Source: Streptomyces sp. NBC_01549 (GTDB lineage: Bacteria > Actinomycetota > Actinomycetes > Streptomycetales > Streptomycetaceae). From it: a stretch of 64,000 nt of DNA. The notes under the pieces are model-generated. The model saw only the letters and a program-made list of their open reading frames with translations, had not been told where the DNA came from and did no database searches. The stretch spans positions 4,211,001 through 4,275,000 of the forward strand of contig NZ_JAPEPW010000001.1 of assembly GCF_026339955.1 (NCBI RefSeq). Reading direction: 5' to 3'. Both the position numbers and the translations under genes were made by a program. Positions 34,444 to 43,057 of this stretch are shown one piece after another (positions within the stretch are counted from its first letter, which is position 1; the number at the start of each line of letters is the position of its first letter).

Positions 34444-35022
34444 ATGGGTTCATGTCGACTCGCTCTCTGTACGCGACTCACTCTCTGCGCCGGTGCTGTT
34501 CTCGCGGCGGCGTTCACTCCCACCGCGTACGCGGCCGACGGCGGCGTCTCCGTCTCCCCCGTGTCCCCGGCCCCCGGCAGCGACATCCAGCTGCGGGCGC
34601 TGGGCTGTACGGGCACGACCGGCACCGCGGTCTCGACGGCGTTCGTCGCGGACGCGCGGCTCACCGGCCAGGGCGGGGTGCTCGTCGGCGACACCCGCGT
34701 CCGCTCGTCGGCCACGGCCGGTGCCTACGAGGTCAAGGTCAGCTGTGACGGCCGGCAGGACCGGGTGACCGGCACGGTCACCGTCGCCGCGCCGGGCGGG
34801 CCGACCGCCCTGAGGTCCGCCCTCGCCGTCCCGACCGGCCTGGCTTCGCCCGTGGCCCCCGTGCACGCGGGCGGCGGCGGCACCGCGCACTTCGCCTCCG
34901 TGGACCCTCGTGCGTCGAGCCCCGGCACCAAGCACGCGGTGATCGGCCTCATCCTGGCGAGCGCCGCCGCGGTGGCGGTCGCGGTCCGCAGCGCGCGCCG
35001 GGGCCAGGACACCCGCGACTGA
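34444..35022 (+). CDS. Secreted membrane-anchored protein of unknown function
   Basis: This 192-residue protein has a Sec signal (LCTRLTLCAGAVLAAAFTPTAYA, cut after AYA), a beta-rich extracellular part (VSVSPVSPAPGSDIQLRALGC) with two Cys that may form a disulfide, a Pro/Gly linker, and a C-terminal transmembrane helix with a basic end (IGLILASAAAVAVAVRSARRG). No LPxTG-like motif is seen. It directly precedes a class F sortase (1-base gap), a frequent pair in Streptomyces, so the two probably work together. ATG 34444 has GGAGG at 34433. Confidence 0.75.
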   Translation: MGSCRLALCTRLTLCAGAVLAAAFTPTAYAADGGVSVSPVSPAPGSDIQLRALGCTGTTGTAVSTAFVADARLTGQGGVLVGDTRVRSSATAGAYEVKVSCDGRQDRVTGTVTVAAPGGPTALRSALAVPTGLASPVAPVHAGGGGTAHFASVDPRASSPGTKHAVIGLILASAAAVAVAVRSARRGQDTRD

Positions 35023-35023
35023 C

Positions 35024-35701
35024 ATGTACGACGACATGCCCGAACACGGGTGTTCCTCCGGCGCCGGACGGCTGCTGACCGGTGTCGCCTGGGCGGTGCT
35101 GCTACTCGGGCTGTGGCTGTGGGGCCGTGAGCTGACCGACGTACGGCTGGGGATAGCGGCCCCGACGACGGGGGACATCGCGGCGGTCGGACGACCGCCG
35201 GAGGTACGGCTGCCCCCCGCGCTGAAGCCGCTGGCGAACGCCGCGCCGCAGCGCATCGACATTCCGTCGATGGGGGTGCAGGCGCCGGTCGTGGGCCGTG
35301 GGCTCGACGGGCAGGGGGCGATCGATCCGCCGCCCTTCGACCAGCCGGGCGTGGTCGGTTGGTACGCCGCCGGAGTCCGGCCGGGGGCAGCCGGGGCCGC
35401 GCTGTTCGTGGGGCACGTCGACACCGAGACGCGGCCGGCGGTCTTCTACAAGCTCAGCACGGTACGGCCGGGGCAGACGGTCCGGGTGGTCCGCGACGAC
35501 GGGACGGTCGCCGAGTTCACCGTGGACGACGTACAGGTCTTCCCGCGCGACCACTTCGACGCCCGACAGGCCTACGGGCCACGGGAGTCGGGGCGGGCCG
35601 AGCTGCGGCTCGTCACGTGCGGCGGCACCTTCGACCGGGTGAGCCGCACCTACACCGCGAACGTGATCGTGTCGGCGTACCTCACGGGCCGCGGCCGATG
35701 A
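35024..35701 (+). CDS. Class F sortase
   Basis: This 225-residue protein has an N-terminal signal-anchor (LLTGVAWAVLLLGLWLWG) and a sortase barrel. The catalytic His is in ALFVGHVDTETRPAVFY, Cys in LRLVTCGGTFDRVSRTY, and the Arg follows. The TCGG sequence and small size fit class F. It is cotranscribed with the secreted protein before it, which may be its substrate or partner. ATG 35024 is used; ATG 35036 also lies in frame. Confidence 0.85.
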   Translation: MYDDMPEHGCSSGAGRLLTGVAWAVLLLGLWLWGRELTDVRLGIAAPTTGDIAAVGRPPEVRLPPALKPLANAAPQRIDIPSMGVQAPVVGRGLDGQGAIDPPPFDQPGVVGWYAAGVRPGAAGAALFVGHVDTETRPAVFYKLSTVRPGQTVRVVRDDGTVAEFTVDDVQVFPRDHFDARQAYGPRESGRAELRLVTCGGTFDRVSRTYTANVIVSAYLTGRGR

Positions 35702-35859
35702 CCGGGCGACCCGCGACCGGTGCCCCTGTCATCCGTTTCACCTGGCCCGGTCGGCGACCCGCTCCCCCGAAGTCGCCGACCGGGCTGGTCCTCGACCGCG
35801 CTCGCACGGGCTGCGGGAGTAACCCGGCGGTCGGCGCGGGAGGTTCTGGGTCCGTTTGA
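35698..35859 (+). CDS. Possible 53-residue coupled ORF after sortase F
   Basis: The ATG at 35698 overlaps the sortase stop as ATGA and opens a Pro/Arg/Gly-rich frame that ends at 35859. The coupling arrangement is suggestive, but the sequence resembles no family and could be chance. Confidence 0.2.
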   Translation: MTGRPATGAPVIRFTWPGRRPAPPKSPTGLVLDRARTGCGSNPAVGAGGSGSV

Positions 35860-35868
35860 GGCAACTCT

Positions 35869-35886
35869 AGAACGTATGAGCGTTCT
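35869..35886. promoter_or_regulatory. Inverted repeat upstream of the GH6 gene
   Basis: AGAACG-N6-CGTTCT lies about 155 bases before the GH6 start in an otherwise featureless 180-base gap (35860-36040). It may be an operator. No other signal was seen there. Confidence 0.4.
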
Positions 35887-36040
35887 GGCCTAGGGGGGAT
35901 CACGTAGGCCCGGCCCGCCCACCGGGCAGCCCGTCCACGGGGCTGTAACAGCTCACCGAAAAGGGTTGGGCGATCTCGTGGGCGAGGCGACACCTATGTC
36001 ACGATTGACCCCAAGGACAGTGCACCCGAGGGGGAGTTGC

Positions 36041-37057
36041 ATGTACGGCAGTAAGGGGGCCGGGGCACGGACGTCCGTTGCGGTGGTGGGGGCGTTGTTG
36101 CTGCTCGCGGGGTGTTCCTCCGGGGGCGGCGGCGACAAGGGCGACGGTTCCGGTTCCAAGGTCACACAACAGCCCAAGAACTCCGACCCGTTCTGGGTCA
36201 ACCCGGCGGGCAACGCGGCCGAGCAGGTCGCCGCGTACGTCAAGGCGGGCAAGAAGGACGACGCCGAGCAGATCCGCAAGATAGCCGAACAGCCGACCGG
36301 CGAGTGGATCGGGCCGGAGAATCCGGAGCAAGAAGCGCGCGGCTTCACCGAGGCGGCGCAGCGGGCCGACCGGGCCGCCATCCTCGTCCTCTACGACATC
36401 CCGCACCGCGACTGCGGCCAGTTCTCGCAGGGCGGCGCGGCGGACGGCGACGCCTACAAGGCCTGGATCGACGGGGTCGCCCGTGGCATCGGGGACCGGC
36501 CCGCCACCGTGATCCTGGAGCCGGACGCGATCCTGCACCTGGTCAACCAGTGCACGCCGGAGCAGTTCCAGGAGGAGCGGTACTTCCTCCTCAAGACCGC
36601 GGTCACCAAGCTCAAGTCCCTGAGGAACACGAAGGTGTACCTGGACGCGGGCAACGCGGGCTGGGGCCACCCCGACGAGATCTTCCAGCCGCTGAAGCAG
36701 GCCGGCATCGACCAGGCCGACGGCTTCTCCGTCAACGTCTCCAACTTCTACTCGACCAAGGACTCCATCGAGTACGGCAAGCAGCTGTCCGCGAAGGTCG
36801 GCGGCAAGCACTTCGTCATCGACACCAGCCGCAACGGAAACGGCCCCTACACGGCCGGCGAGGCGGACGAGAACTGGTGCAATCCGCCGGGGCGCGCGCT
36901 GGGCGAGCCCCCGACGACCAAGACCGCCGATCCGCTCGTCGACGCGTACCTGTGGGTCAAGCGGCCGGGTGAGTCGGACGGGGAGTGCAAGGGGGGGCCG
37001 CAGGCGGGCGAGTGGTGGGCGGAGTACGCGCTGAAGCTGGCCAAGGCATCCAACTAA
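36041..37057 (+). CDS. cslZ: GH6-family lipoprotein glycoside hydrolase (CslZ-like)
   Basis: This 338-residue protein has a lipoprotein signal (VVGALLLLAGC) that would tether it outside the membrane. The mature part shows GH6 cellulase features: YDIPHRDCGQFSQGG, the catalytic-type Asp in VILEPDAILHL, YLDAGNAGWGH, FVIDTSRNGNGP, and the closing CNPPGRALGEPPT with WVKRPGESDGEC. It would cleave beta-1,4-glucan made by the neighbouring CslA, paralleling CslZ in S. lividans. It is convergent with glxA. ATG 36041 has GGGGGAG upstream; an upstream start at 35966 would bury the signal peptide. Confidence 0.85.
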   Translation: MYGSKGAGARTSVAVVGALLLLAGCSSGGGGDKGDGSGSKVTQQPKNSDPFWVNPAGNAAEQVAAYVKAGKKDDAEQIRKIAEQPTGEWIGPENPEQEARGFTEAAQRADRAAILVLYDIPHRDCGQFSQGGAADGDAYKAWIDGVARGIGDRPATVILEPDAILHLVNQCTPEQFQEERYFLLKTAVTKLKSLRNTKVYLDAGNAGWGHPDEIFQPLKQAGIDQADGFSVNVSNFYSTKDSIEYGKQLSAKVGGKHFVIDTSRNGNGPYTAGEADENWCNPPGRALGEPPTTKTADPLVDAYLWVKRPGESDGECKGGPQAGEWWAEYALKLAKASN

Positions 37058-37060
37058 CGC

Positions 37061-37099
37061 CAGTTCCCCGCGCCCCTTCTTCAGGGGCGCGGGGAACTG
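37061..37099. terminator. Perfect 17-bp hairpin between GH6 gene and glxA
   Basis: CAGTTCCCCGCGCCCCT (37061-37077) pairs perfectly with 37083-37099 across a 5-base loop (TCTTC), 3 bases after the GH6 stop and before convergent glxA. It uses the same repeat core as 29169-29253. Confidence 0.85.
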
Positions 37100-37177
37100 A
37101 CATCATGCGGCTCCGCCGCGTGGGCCCGCTCAGCCCCCACTCACCCGCAGCCAAAACCAGCCCAACCCAGCGGAGCG

Positions 37178-39115
37178 CTACGACACCTTGACCCACTGCG
37201 CCTTGCTCGGCGTCCCCTGGTCGTCCGTCACGAACAGCATGTACCAACCGGATTCCACGAGATTCCGGTTCTTCGGCACGGTCACCGTGACCCCGTTCTT
37301 CGTCTTCTTGAAGTCCAGCGCGATGGAACGCTGGTCGACGTCGGTGACGTGCGTGGACGCGCTCGGCCGTATCAACCGGGCCGTCTTGATGGCCGCCGCG
37401 TGCCGCGAGGTGAACGTCGCCGATCCGCCGCGCGCGATCGTCTTCGGGCCGCCGGAGAGCTCGGGTCGCGAGTCCCGGTAGAGGTACGGCGGTGTGTAGA
37501 TCTCGATGCGCTGCTCGAACGTGGCCGGTTTGGTGTTGGCCTTGTCCGCGTAGAGCGAGTTGGAGCCGAAGAACATCACCCGGCCGTCGGGCAGCAGGAT
37601 CGAGCCCGAGTGGTAGTTGCGGCCCACCAGCGGATCGGCGACCCGGTCGAGGGTGTTCGACCTGGGGTTGTAGATGCGCGCCTGGAGGATGTCGGAGTCG
37701 CTGCGCCCCCGGTAGTCCTCGGAGCCGCCGGAGACGAGGACGGTGTCGTCGGGCAGGATCGAGGACTGCGGATAGCGGGTGCCCTTCTCCAGCTCGGGCC
37801 CGTCCACGAACCTCGGGTTCTTGTCCTTGAGGTCGATGAGCCGGGTCTTCTTGCTGGACAGCTTGGACTCGCCGACCCCGCCGCCGCCGATCACCATGTA
37901 CTTCTCGTCCTGCGCGGGCGGCAGCAGCACCGTGCCGGACGTCTCCATCATGTTGGGATCGCTCAGGCCCGGCAGTTTGGTGAACTTGTTGCCGGCCACG
38001 TCCCAGATACCGGGGTCGCGGCCCACGTTGTCCGGTCCGTAGCCCGCGTTCGAGCCCGAGTAGAACATCTCGCCGTTCTGCATCAGGGAGATCGCCGGGT
38101 AGGTCGGGAACTGGCGGATGCCCTTGGTGTACGTCCACTTCTTGGTCTTCGGGTCGAACACCTCGTTCTTGCCCGGGACCAGCTGGCCGATCTCGTCCAG
38201 ACCGGAGAGGCTGAGGATCTTGCCGTCGCTCATGGTGGTGAGCGTCGGGTACCAGCGGGCCTCGTTCATCGGGTCGACCTTGATGTACTTCTCGGCGACC
38301 GGATCGAACTCGTACGCGTCCCGGATGCCCTGGAAGTCCTTCTTGTCCAGGGCGAGCTTCTGCGCGATGCCGTAGGTGTTGCGGGCGTCGGTGCCGGTCA
38401 GACCTTGGACGCGATAGTTGTCCTGGGTGCCCGTCTCGTACTTCTGGCCGCTCTTCTGGGCCTCGACGTAGATACGGCCGAGGCCCGGGTCGTTGCGCAG
38501 GAACTTGCCGGTCGCCTTGTCGAAGACCTTCTTCGCGCGCGGGACGAGCACCGGGTCCTTGGAGACGAACGTCTTGCCGTTCTCCTTGCCGGTGAACTTG
38601 GTGCCCGCGGGCAGCGTGATCGGCTTGTCCGGGTTCTCGTTGTGGACGACCATCAGGCCGCCGGCCTTGGTGACGTCACCCTTCAGCGTCTCGTACCGCT
38701 TGGTGCCGCCCGCGATCAGCAGATTGCCGTTGGCGAGCTGGGTGTGGCCCGTGCAGAACAGGTCGGCCGGCGTCGGGATCTTCTTGATGGTGCCCTTGAC
38801 CGGGTCCCAGATCCGCGTGTCGAACTTCTTCGCGTCGAAGTTGTCCTGGTTGTTGCCCGAGCCCGCGATCAGCAGGATCTTGCCGGTGTGCAGCAGGGCC
38901 GCGTGGATGGTGTTCTGTCTGTACTCCTCGGGGAACTGGATGATGTCCCAGTGCCCGTTCTCGGCCTTGTACTCGGGCTTGTTGATGGTGTACTCGTGAT
39001 ATTTCTCCGTGCTGAAGCGGTACACCCACGGCCCGTTCATTCCGGCCAGCGCGAGCACCACCGCTCCGCCTATCGCAAGGCGACGAGCACGGCGGCGACG
39101 GGCACCGTCTTTCAT
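37178..39115 (-). CDS. glxA: GlxA radical copper oxidase (galactose-oxidase-like)
   Basis: This 645-residue membrane-anchored enzyme oxidises a glycan alcohol to an aldehyde using copper and a Tyr-Cys cofactor. It has an N-terminal signal-anchor (RRRRARRLAIGGAVVLALAGM), a kelch-type propeller, and a C-terminal Ig-like domain. The cross-link pair is visible: Cys in DLFCTGHTQL (about residue 121) and Tyr in EARWYPTL (about 289), with the adjacent stacking Trp. These positions match S. lividans GlxA as recalled. Its ATG overlaps the cslA stop by ATGA. It acts with CslA on the hyphal-tip glycan. Confidence 0.93.
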   Translation of the reverse strand: MKDGARRRRARRLAIGGAVVLALAGMNGPWVYRFSTEKYHEYTINKPEYKAENGHWDIIQFPEEYRQNTIHAALLHTGKILLIAGSGNNQDNFDAKKFDTRIWDPVKGTIKKIPTPADLFCTGHTQLANGNLLIAGGTKRYETLKGDVTKAGGLMVVHNENPDKPITLPAGTKFTGKENGKTFVSKDPVLVPRAKKVFDKATGKFLRNDPGLGRIYVEAQKSGQKYETGTQDNYRVQGLTGTDARNTYGIAQKLALDKKDFQGIRDAYEFDPVAEKYIKVDPMNEARWYPTLTTMSDGKILSLSGLDEIGQLVPGKNEVFDPKTKKWTYTKGIRQFPTYPAISLMQNGEMFYSGSNAGYGPDNVGRDPGIWDVAGNKFTKLPGLSDPNMMETSGTVLLPPAQDEKYMVIGGGGVGESKLSSKKTRLIDLKDKNPRFVDGPELEKGTRYPQSSILPDDTVLVSGGSEDYRGRSDSDILQARIYNPRSNTLDRVADPLVGRNYHSGSILLPDGRVMFFGSNSLYADKANTKPATFEQRIEIYTPPYLYRDSRPELSGGPKTIARGGSATFTSRHAAAIKTARLIRPSASTHVTDVDQRSIALDFKKTKNGVTVTVPKNRNLVESGWYMLFVTDDQGTPSKAQWVKVS

Positions 39116-41100
39116 TTCTTACGTCCCCCAAGGGAAATCTGCATGGTCTGGTCAGGGCCTTTGCCGCTGCCGCCGCCCTGTGCCGCGGCCCAGCTGGGCT
39201 TGTGCTGCGGGGCGTGCGGGGCATGCGGCGCGTGCTGCTCCTGCTGGGGCGCCGATGCCTGGGCGGGCAGCGGCACCGCCTCCTCGGGCGAGGCGGGCGG
39301 CACCGACGGCTTCTTCTTCGCCTGGCGCAGGGCCCACTGCCAGGCGAGGATCGGCGAGGCGGTGATCAGCAGGGCGAAGGAGGCCCAGGTGATCATCGCG
39401 GGGTGGGAGTGCCCGAGCAGGAGTCCGGCGACGATCGAGCCGGCGAAGACCAGAATGAAGAACAGGTGGATCCGGAAGGTCCCGAACAGCGTGTCGGGGC
39501 TGGCCGAGTCACCCTTGGGGGTCACCACGAACTTGCTCTTGCGGCGCAGCACCGTGTCCATCAGCGAGCGGGCGTAGATCGGCGCGGAGAGCGCCGACAT
39601 GATCATGCCCGCCACGCCGCCGGAGCCCTCGGGCTCGTGCGGGGAGACGTTGTGCCGGCGGTTCCACACGTACAGGCCGATCTGCAGCGCGGAGGCGTTG
39701 CCGTACAGCATCAGCCAGACCGTCGGGTCGATGTTCACACCGGATGCGCCCAGGCCCAGGAAGAGCGCGCAGCTGAGGGCCGCGAGGATCCAGTTCAGGG
39801 CGGACATCGGGTAGAAGATGATCATCATGGTGTAGTTGAAGAGCTTGCTCGGCGGCAGCGAGAAGAAGCCCTTCCAGTACTGCTTGAGGATCGTCTCGTA
39901 CGTACCCCGTGACCAGCGCAGCTGCTGGGTGAAGAAGTCCGTCCAGGCGTTCGGGCCCTCGCCGACCGCGAGGACGTCGGGGGTGTAGACCGAGCGCCAC
40001 TTCTTGCCCGTCGCCGGGTTCTTCGCGCGGTGCATCTCGAAGCCGGTCGCCATGTCCTCGGTGATCGAGTCGTACAGGCCGCCGATCTGCTGGAGCGCCT
40101 TGATGCGTACGGCGTTGGAGGTGCCCACGAACATCGGCGCGCCGTAGCGGTTGCCGGCCCGCTGGATCAGCGCGTGGAAGAGGAACTGCTGGGACTCGGC
40201 GGCCTTGGTGATGGGGTTGTCGTAGTTGCCGTAGACCTGCGGCCCGATGACGAAGCCGACGTCCGGGTCGCGGAAGAAGCCGAGCATCCGCTCCAGGTAG
40301 TTGGGCAGCGGTACGTGGTCGGTGTCGACGGAGGCGAAGAAGTCGTACTCGCCGCCGTGGGCCTCCAGCCAGGCGTTGTAGTTGCCGTGCTTGGTCTTGG
40401 CGCGGTGCGGGCCCTTGGCCTGGTTCCACTTCGCGACGCCCTTGCGGGAGAAGTGGTGCACGCCCAGGCGCTCGCAGACCTCCTTCACCTCCGGGTCGTC
40501 ACCCTCGTCGAGCAGCCAGACGTGCAGAAGACCCCGGTGGCGCAGCTTGACGGCCGCCTCCAGGGTCTTGGTGACCATGGCGAGGGGTTCCTTGCCGGGC
40601 ACGAAGGAGGTGAGGAAGGCGACTCTGGTGCCGGTCTCCGGGACCACCGGGATGGGGTCGCGGGCGACCAGGGTGGCGTGCGCGTTCGACAGCACGTTCA
40701 TGCAGCGGAAGAACTCGATCAGACCGATCGAGACCAGCATCACGATGTCGAGCACCGGCAGGAAGTCGTAGGCGGGGTAGTCGCGTTCCGTCCAGTGCTC
40801 CGGCTGGAGCAGCCAGCCCAGCAGGATCAGCGACAGCAGCGGCGCGGCGCCCAGCATCAGGGCGGCTCGTACGCGGTGCGGCTCCTGGGACAGCAGGGAG
40901 CGGTACTGCACCTTGTACGGCTTGTTCGGATCGGGCTGTGTGAGGGGACCCGCGAGCCGGCTGTAGTGCTCGTAGTCGTATCTCGGCAGGGTCTTCTTGA
41001 TCCTGCGGAAGTTGCTGCCGGTCCGGTGCGATGGCATCCGGAGCTGGGTCGTCTCAGACGGGTCGAAGTTCTGCCGGGCGCCCGTCGGCGTCGACGTCAT
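39112..41100 (-). CDS. cslA: CslA cellulose-synthase-like glycosyltransferase (GT2)
   Basis: This 662-residue membrane enzyme polymerises a beta-glycan at hyphal tips. The GT2 motifs are in order: DEGDDPEV, DTDHVPLP (DxD, about residue 260), TEDMATGF (catalytic TED, about 346) and QLRWSRGT (QxxRW, about 391). Two transmembrane segments precede the catalytic domain (MLGAAPLLSLILLGWLL and following) and several follow. The tail is Pro/Gln-rich. It is the first gene of the cslA-glxA operon, with ATG 41100 after GGGGGGAATGACTC. Confidence 0.93.
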   Translation of the reverse strand: MTSTPTGARQNFDPSETTQLRMPSHRTGSNFRRIKKTLPRYDYEHYSRLAGPLTQPDPNKPYKVQYRSLLSQEPHRVRAALMLGAAPLLSLILLGWLLQPEHWTERDYPAYDFLPVLDIVMLVSIGLIEFFRCMNVLSNAHATLVARDPIPVVPETGTRVAFLTSFVPGKEPLAMVTKTLEAAVKLRHRGLLHVWLLDEGDDPEVKEVCERLGVHHFSRKGVAKWNQAKGPHRAKTKHGNYNAWLEAHGGEYDFFASVDTDHVPLPNYLERMLGFFRDPDVGFVIGPQVYGNYDNPITKAAESQQFLFHALIQRAGNRYGAPMFVGTSNAVRIKALQQIGGLYDSITEDMATGFEMHRAKNPATGKKWRSVYTPDVLAVGEGPNAWTDFFTQQLRWSRGTYETILKQYWKGFFSLPPSKLFNYTMMIIFYPMSALNWILAALSCALFLGLGASGVNIDPTVWLMLYGNASALQIGLYVWNRRHNVSPHEPEGSGGVAGMIMSALSAPIYARSLMDTVLRRKSKFVVTPKGDSASPDTLFGTFRIHLFFILVFAGSIVAGLLLGHSHPAMITWASFALLITASPILAWQWALRQAKKKPSVPPASPEEAVPLPAQASAPQQEQHAPHAPHAPQHKPSWAAAQGGGSGKGPDQTMQISLGGRKK

Positions 41101-41566
41101 GAGTCATTCCCCCCGCACGCACGTTCAGGTGCGTGTTCGTCGGTTCTTGTCGCCCGTTCGTGTCCCCCTCGACCGTCACGGACGCATGCTGGCAGATCGG
41201 CATCACCACGTCCTTCATATGGCGAAGACATAGAAATGCGACCTTCCGGTTGCATGATGCCCCCCTCGGCATCGGTTCATGAACGGGGCCCCCAACCCCC
41301 CATGGACGCAACCGGCCATACCCCCAACTGTCAGGTATCGACAGTCCCTTGAAGCCCAGGGTTCTACGGCGTCCATCATGATCGCAAGATGCGAAACGCG
41401 GTGTTAACCGGTCATACGCGCTAATTGGGACGCGTGTACGAGGATGGGGTCGCTGTCCCATAAGCCGGGCGCATATGCCCTGCCTGTATGCGGCTCTTTG
41501 TGTCTGTTGCACCCGTTAGGGGCTCGCCCCGTCGCGCCTGCCCCGCCCGCCACCCCACCCGCACGC
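41101..41566. other. Upstream region of cslA, no gene seen
   Basis: This is about 465 bases of promoter and leader DNA for cslA plus spacer to the tRNA terminator. A small inverted repeat, ACGCAC-N6-GTGCGT, occurs in the leader near 41117. Short frames are unsupported. Confidence 0.5.
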
Positions 41567-41600
41567 CGAAGGGCCCCTCACGTTGGTGAGGAGCCCTTCG
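41567..41600 (-). terminator. Terminator of tRNA-Lys (first copy)
   Basis: CGAAGGGC and CCTCAC arms pair with GTGAGG and GCCCTTCG around a 4-base loop (41567-41600), directly 3' of the minus-strand tRNA. Confidence 0.75.
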
Positions 41601-41607
41601 GTGTCGG

Positions 41608-41681
41608 TGCGCCGCCAGGGACTCGAACCCCGGACCCGCTGATTAAGAGTCAGCTGCTCTAACCAACTGAGCTAGCGGCGC
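41608..41681 (-). tRNA. tRNA-Lys(CTT), first copy
   Basis: The 74-nt cloverleaf has acceptor arms GCGCCGC/GCGGCGC plus discriminator A. The D-arm region reads GCTCAGTTGGTTAGAGC, the anticodon loop CTCTTAA (anticodon CTT), and the T loop GGTTCGAGTCC. CCA is not encoded. It is identical to the copy at 63528-63601. Confidence 0.95.
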
Positions 41682-41887
41682 CTGCTGACCCGAGAACTCT
41701 ACCCGACCGGGGAGGGTGCTCCGGACCGCGGAGGTGTCGTGAGGTGGGTGGTGAGTGGTCCCGGATCGGCCGGAAGTGGTCCTTGTACATCATTCGGACC
41801 GTCAACATGCGACAAGAGACGACAGTTGCGAAACTGGCGCGTGTGCAGAAGTGCGGAGATATGGACCTGCGGTGTGAGGGGAATCTC

Positions 41888-42976
41888 ATGGAGGCTCCGG
41901 TATTCGAGGAATTCGATCCCGCGAGCGACTGTGATTGCCCCGGATGCGCGCACTGGCGGCGCGTCATTCCACCTTCCGCACTGCCCGGGCCCGTGGGCCA
42001 TCCGGCGGCGCGGGGCGCGCTGCTGCTGGCCGCGGCGGCGGGCACGGTCATCGCCGGGAGTCAGTCGACGCCGGCCGTGGCCGTCGCGCACGGACCCGTC
42101 CGGCCGGGCGACCCGAGGGGTGACGAGTCCGACTCCCCGCAGGGCGTCAAGGCCCCGCTGCACGGCCCGGCGGGTCCGGCGAAGCCGGGGGCCGGGGGCG
42201 AGGCCCCCGCGACCACCCGGGCGGCGATCATCAACCGGGCCAAGAAGTGGGTCGCCTCGCAGGTGCCGTACAGCATGTCCGAGTACTGGTCGGATGGATA
42301 CCGACAGGACTGTTCGGGCTTTGTCTCGATGGCCTGGAGCCTGCCGGGAAACGAGTGGACGGGCAGTCTCGACACGTTCGGCGTACGCATTTCACGCGAC
42401 CAGTTGCAGCCCGGCGACATGCTTCTCTTCCATAATCCGGCGGATCCCGAGAACGGCTCGCACGTCGTCCTTTTCGGCGGCTGGTCGGACTACACCCACA
42501 CCTATTACCTCGCCTATGAACAGATCCGCCCGCACACCCGCGGTCAGTCCACCCCGTACGCCTACTGGAGCAACTCCCCACGCTATGTGCCCTACCGCTA
42601 CAAGGGACTGGCCGAGGCGACGAGCGGGCCGGCGGGGCCGCAGGCCTGGTCCTACCCGGTGGGCAAGAAGGGCAGGGACATCCTGGCGGTGGGAGGGGCG
42701 GGAACGAAGGGTTCCTCGGCCCCGTCCGTGGCGTCCGTGCCCGGTTATCCGGGGCGCGGGCTGTTCCGGCCGGGTGCCGACAACGAGTCCGTCACCCGGC
42801 TCGGGGAGCAACTCGTGAAGAAGGGGTTCGGCAAGTACTACACGTCGGGTCCGGGCCCGCGCTGGGGTGAGGCGGACCGGCGGGGCGTCGAGGCGTTCCA
42901 GCGGGCGCAGGGCTGGCGCGGCGGCGCGGCGGACGGCTATCCGGGGCCGGAGACCTGGCGCCGGCTCTTCTCGTGA
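41888..42976 (+). CDS. NlpC/P60-like hydrolase with C-terminal peptidoglycan-binding domain
   Basis: This 362-residue protein has a Cys-rich N-terminus (DCDCPGCAHW), one hydrophobic helix (ALLLAAAAGTVIAG) and a Pro-rich linker. A papain-like amidase domain follows, with Cys in RQDCSGFVSMAW (about residue 140) and His in GSHVVLFGG, then a peptidoglycan-binding fold (ESVTRLGEQLVKKGF to GPETWRRLF). It probably remodels wall peptidoglycan beside the CslA/GlxA glycan site. Gene order next to cslA-glxA is conserved in Streptomyces as recalled. ATG 41888 is preceded by GAGGGG. Confidence 0.85.
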   Translation: MEAPVFEEFDPASDCDCPGCAHWRRVIPPSALPGPVGHPAARGALLLAAAAGTVIAGSQSTPAVAVAHGPVRPGDPRGDESDSPQGVKAPLHGPAGPAKPGAGGEAPATTRAAIINRAKKWVASQVPYSMSEYWSDGYRQDCSGFVSMAWSLPGNEWTGSLDTFGVRISRDQLQPGDMLLFHNPADPENGSHVVLFGGWSDYTHTYYLAYEQIRPHTRGQSTPYAYWSNSPRYVPYRYKGLAEATSGPAGPQAWSYPVGKKGRDILAVGGAGTKGSSAPSVASVPGYPGRGLFRPGADNESVTRLGEQLVKKGFGKYYTSGPGPRWGEADRRGVEAFQRAQGWRGGAADGYPGPETWRRLFS

Positions 42977-43057
42977 CCGGGCCGGTGACAGGGCTCGCAC
43001 CAGGGCTGGTCACCCGGCCGGGATCACCCTTCCACGCGCGGAGGCATGGAGGCAGCT

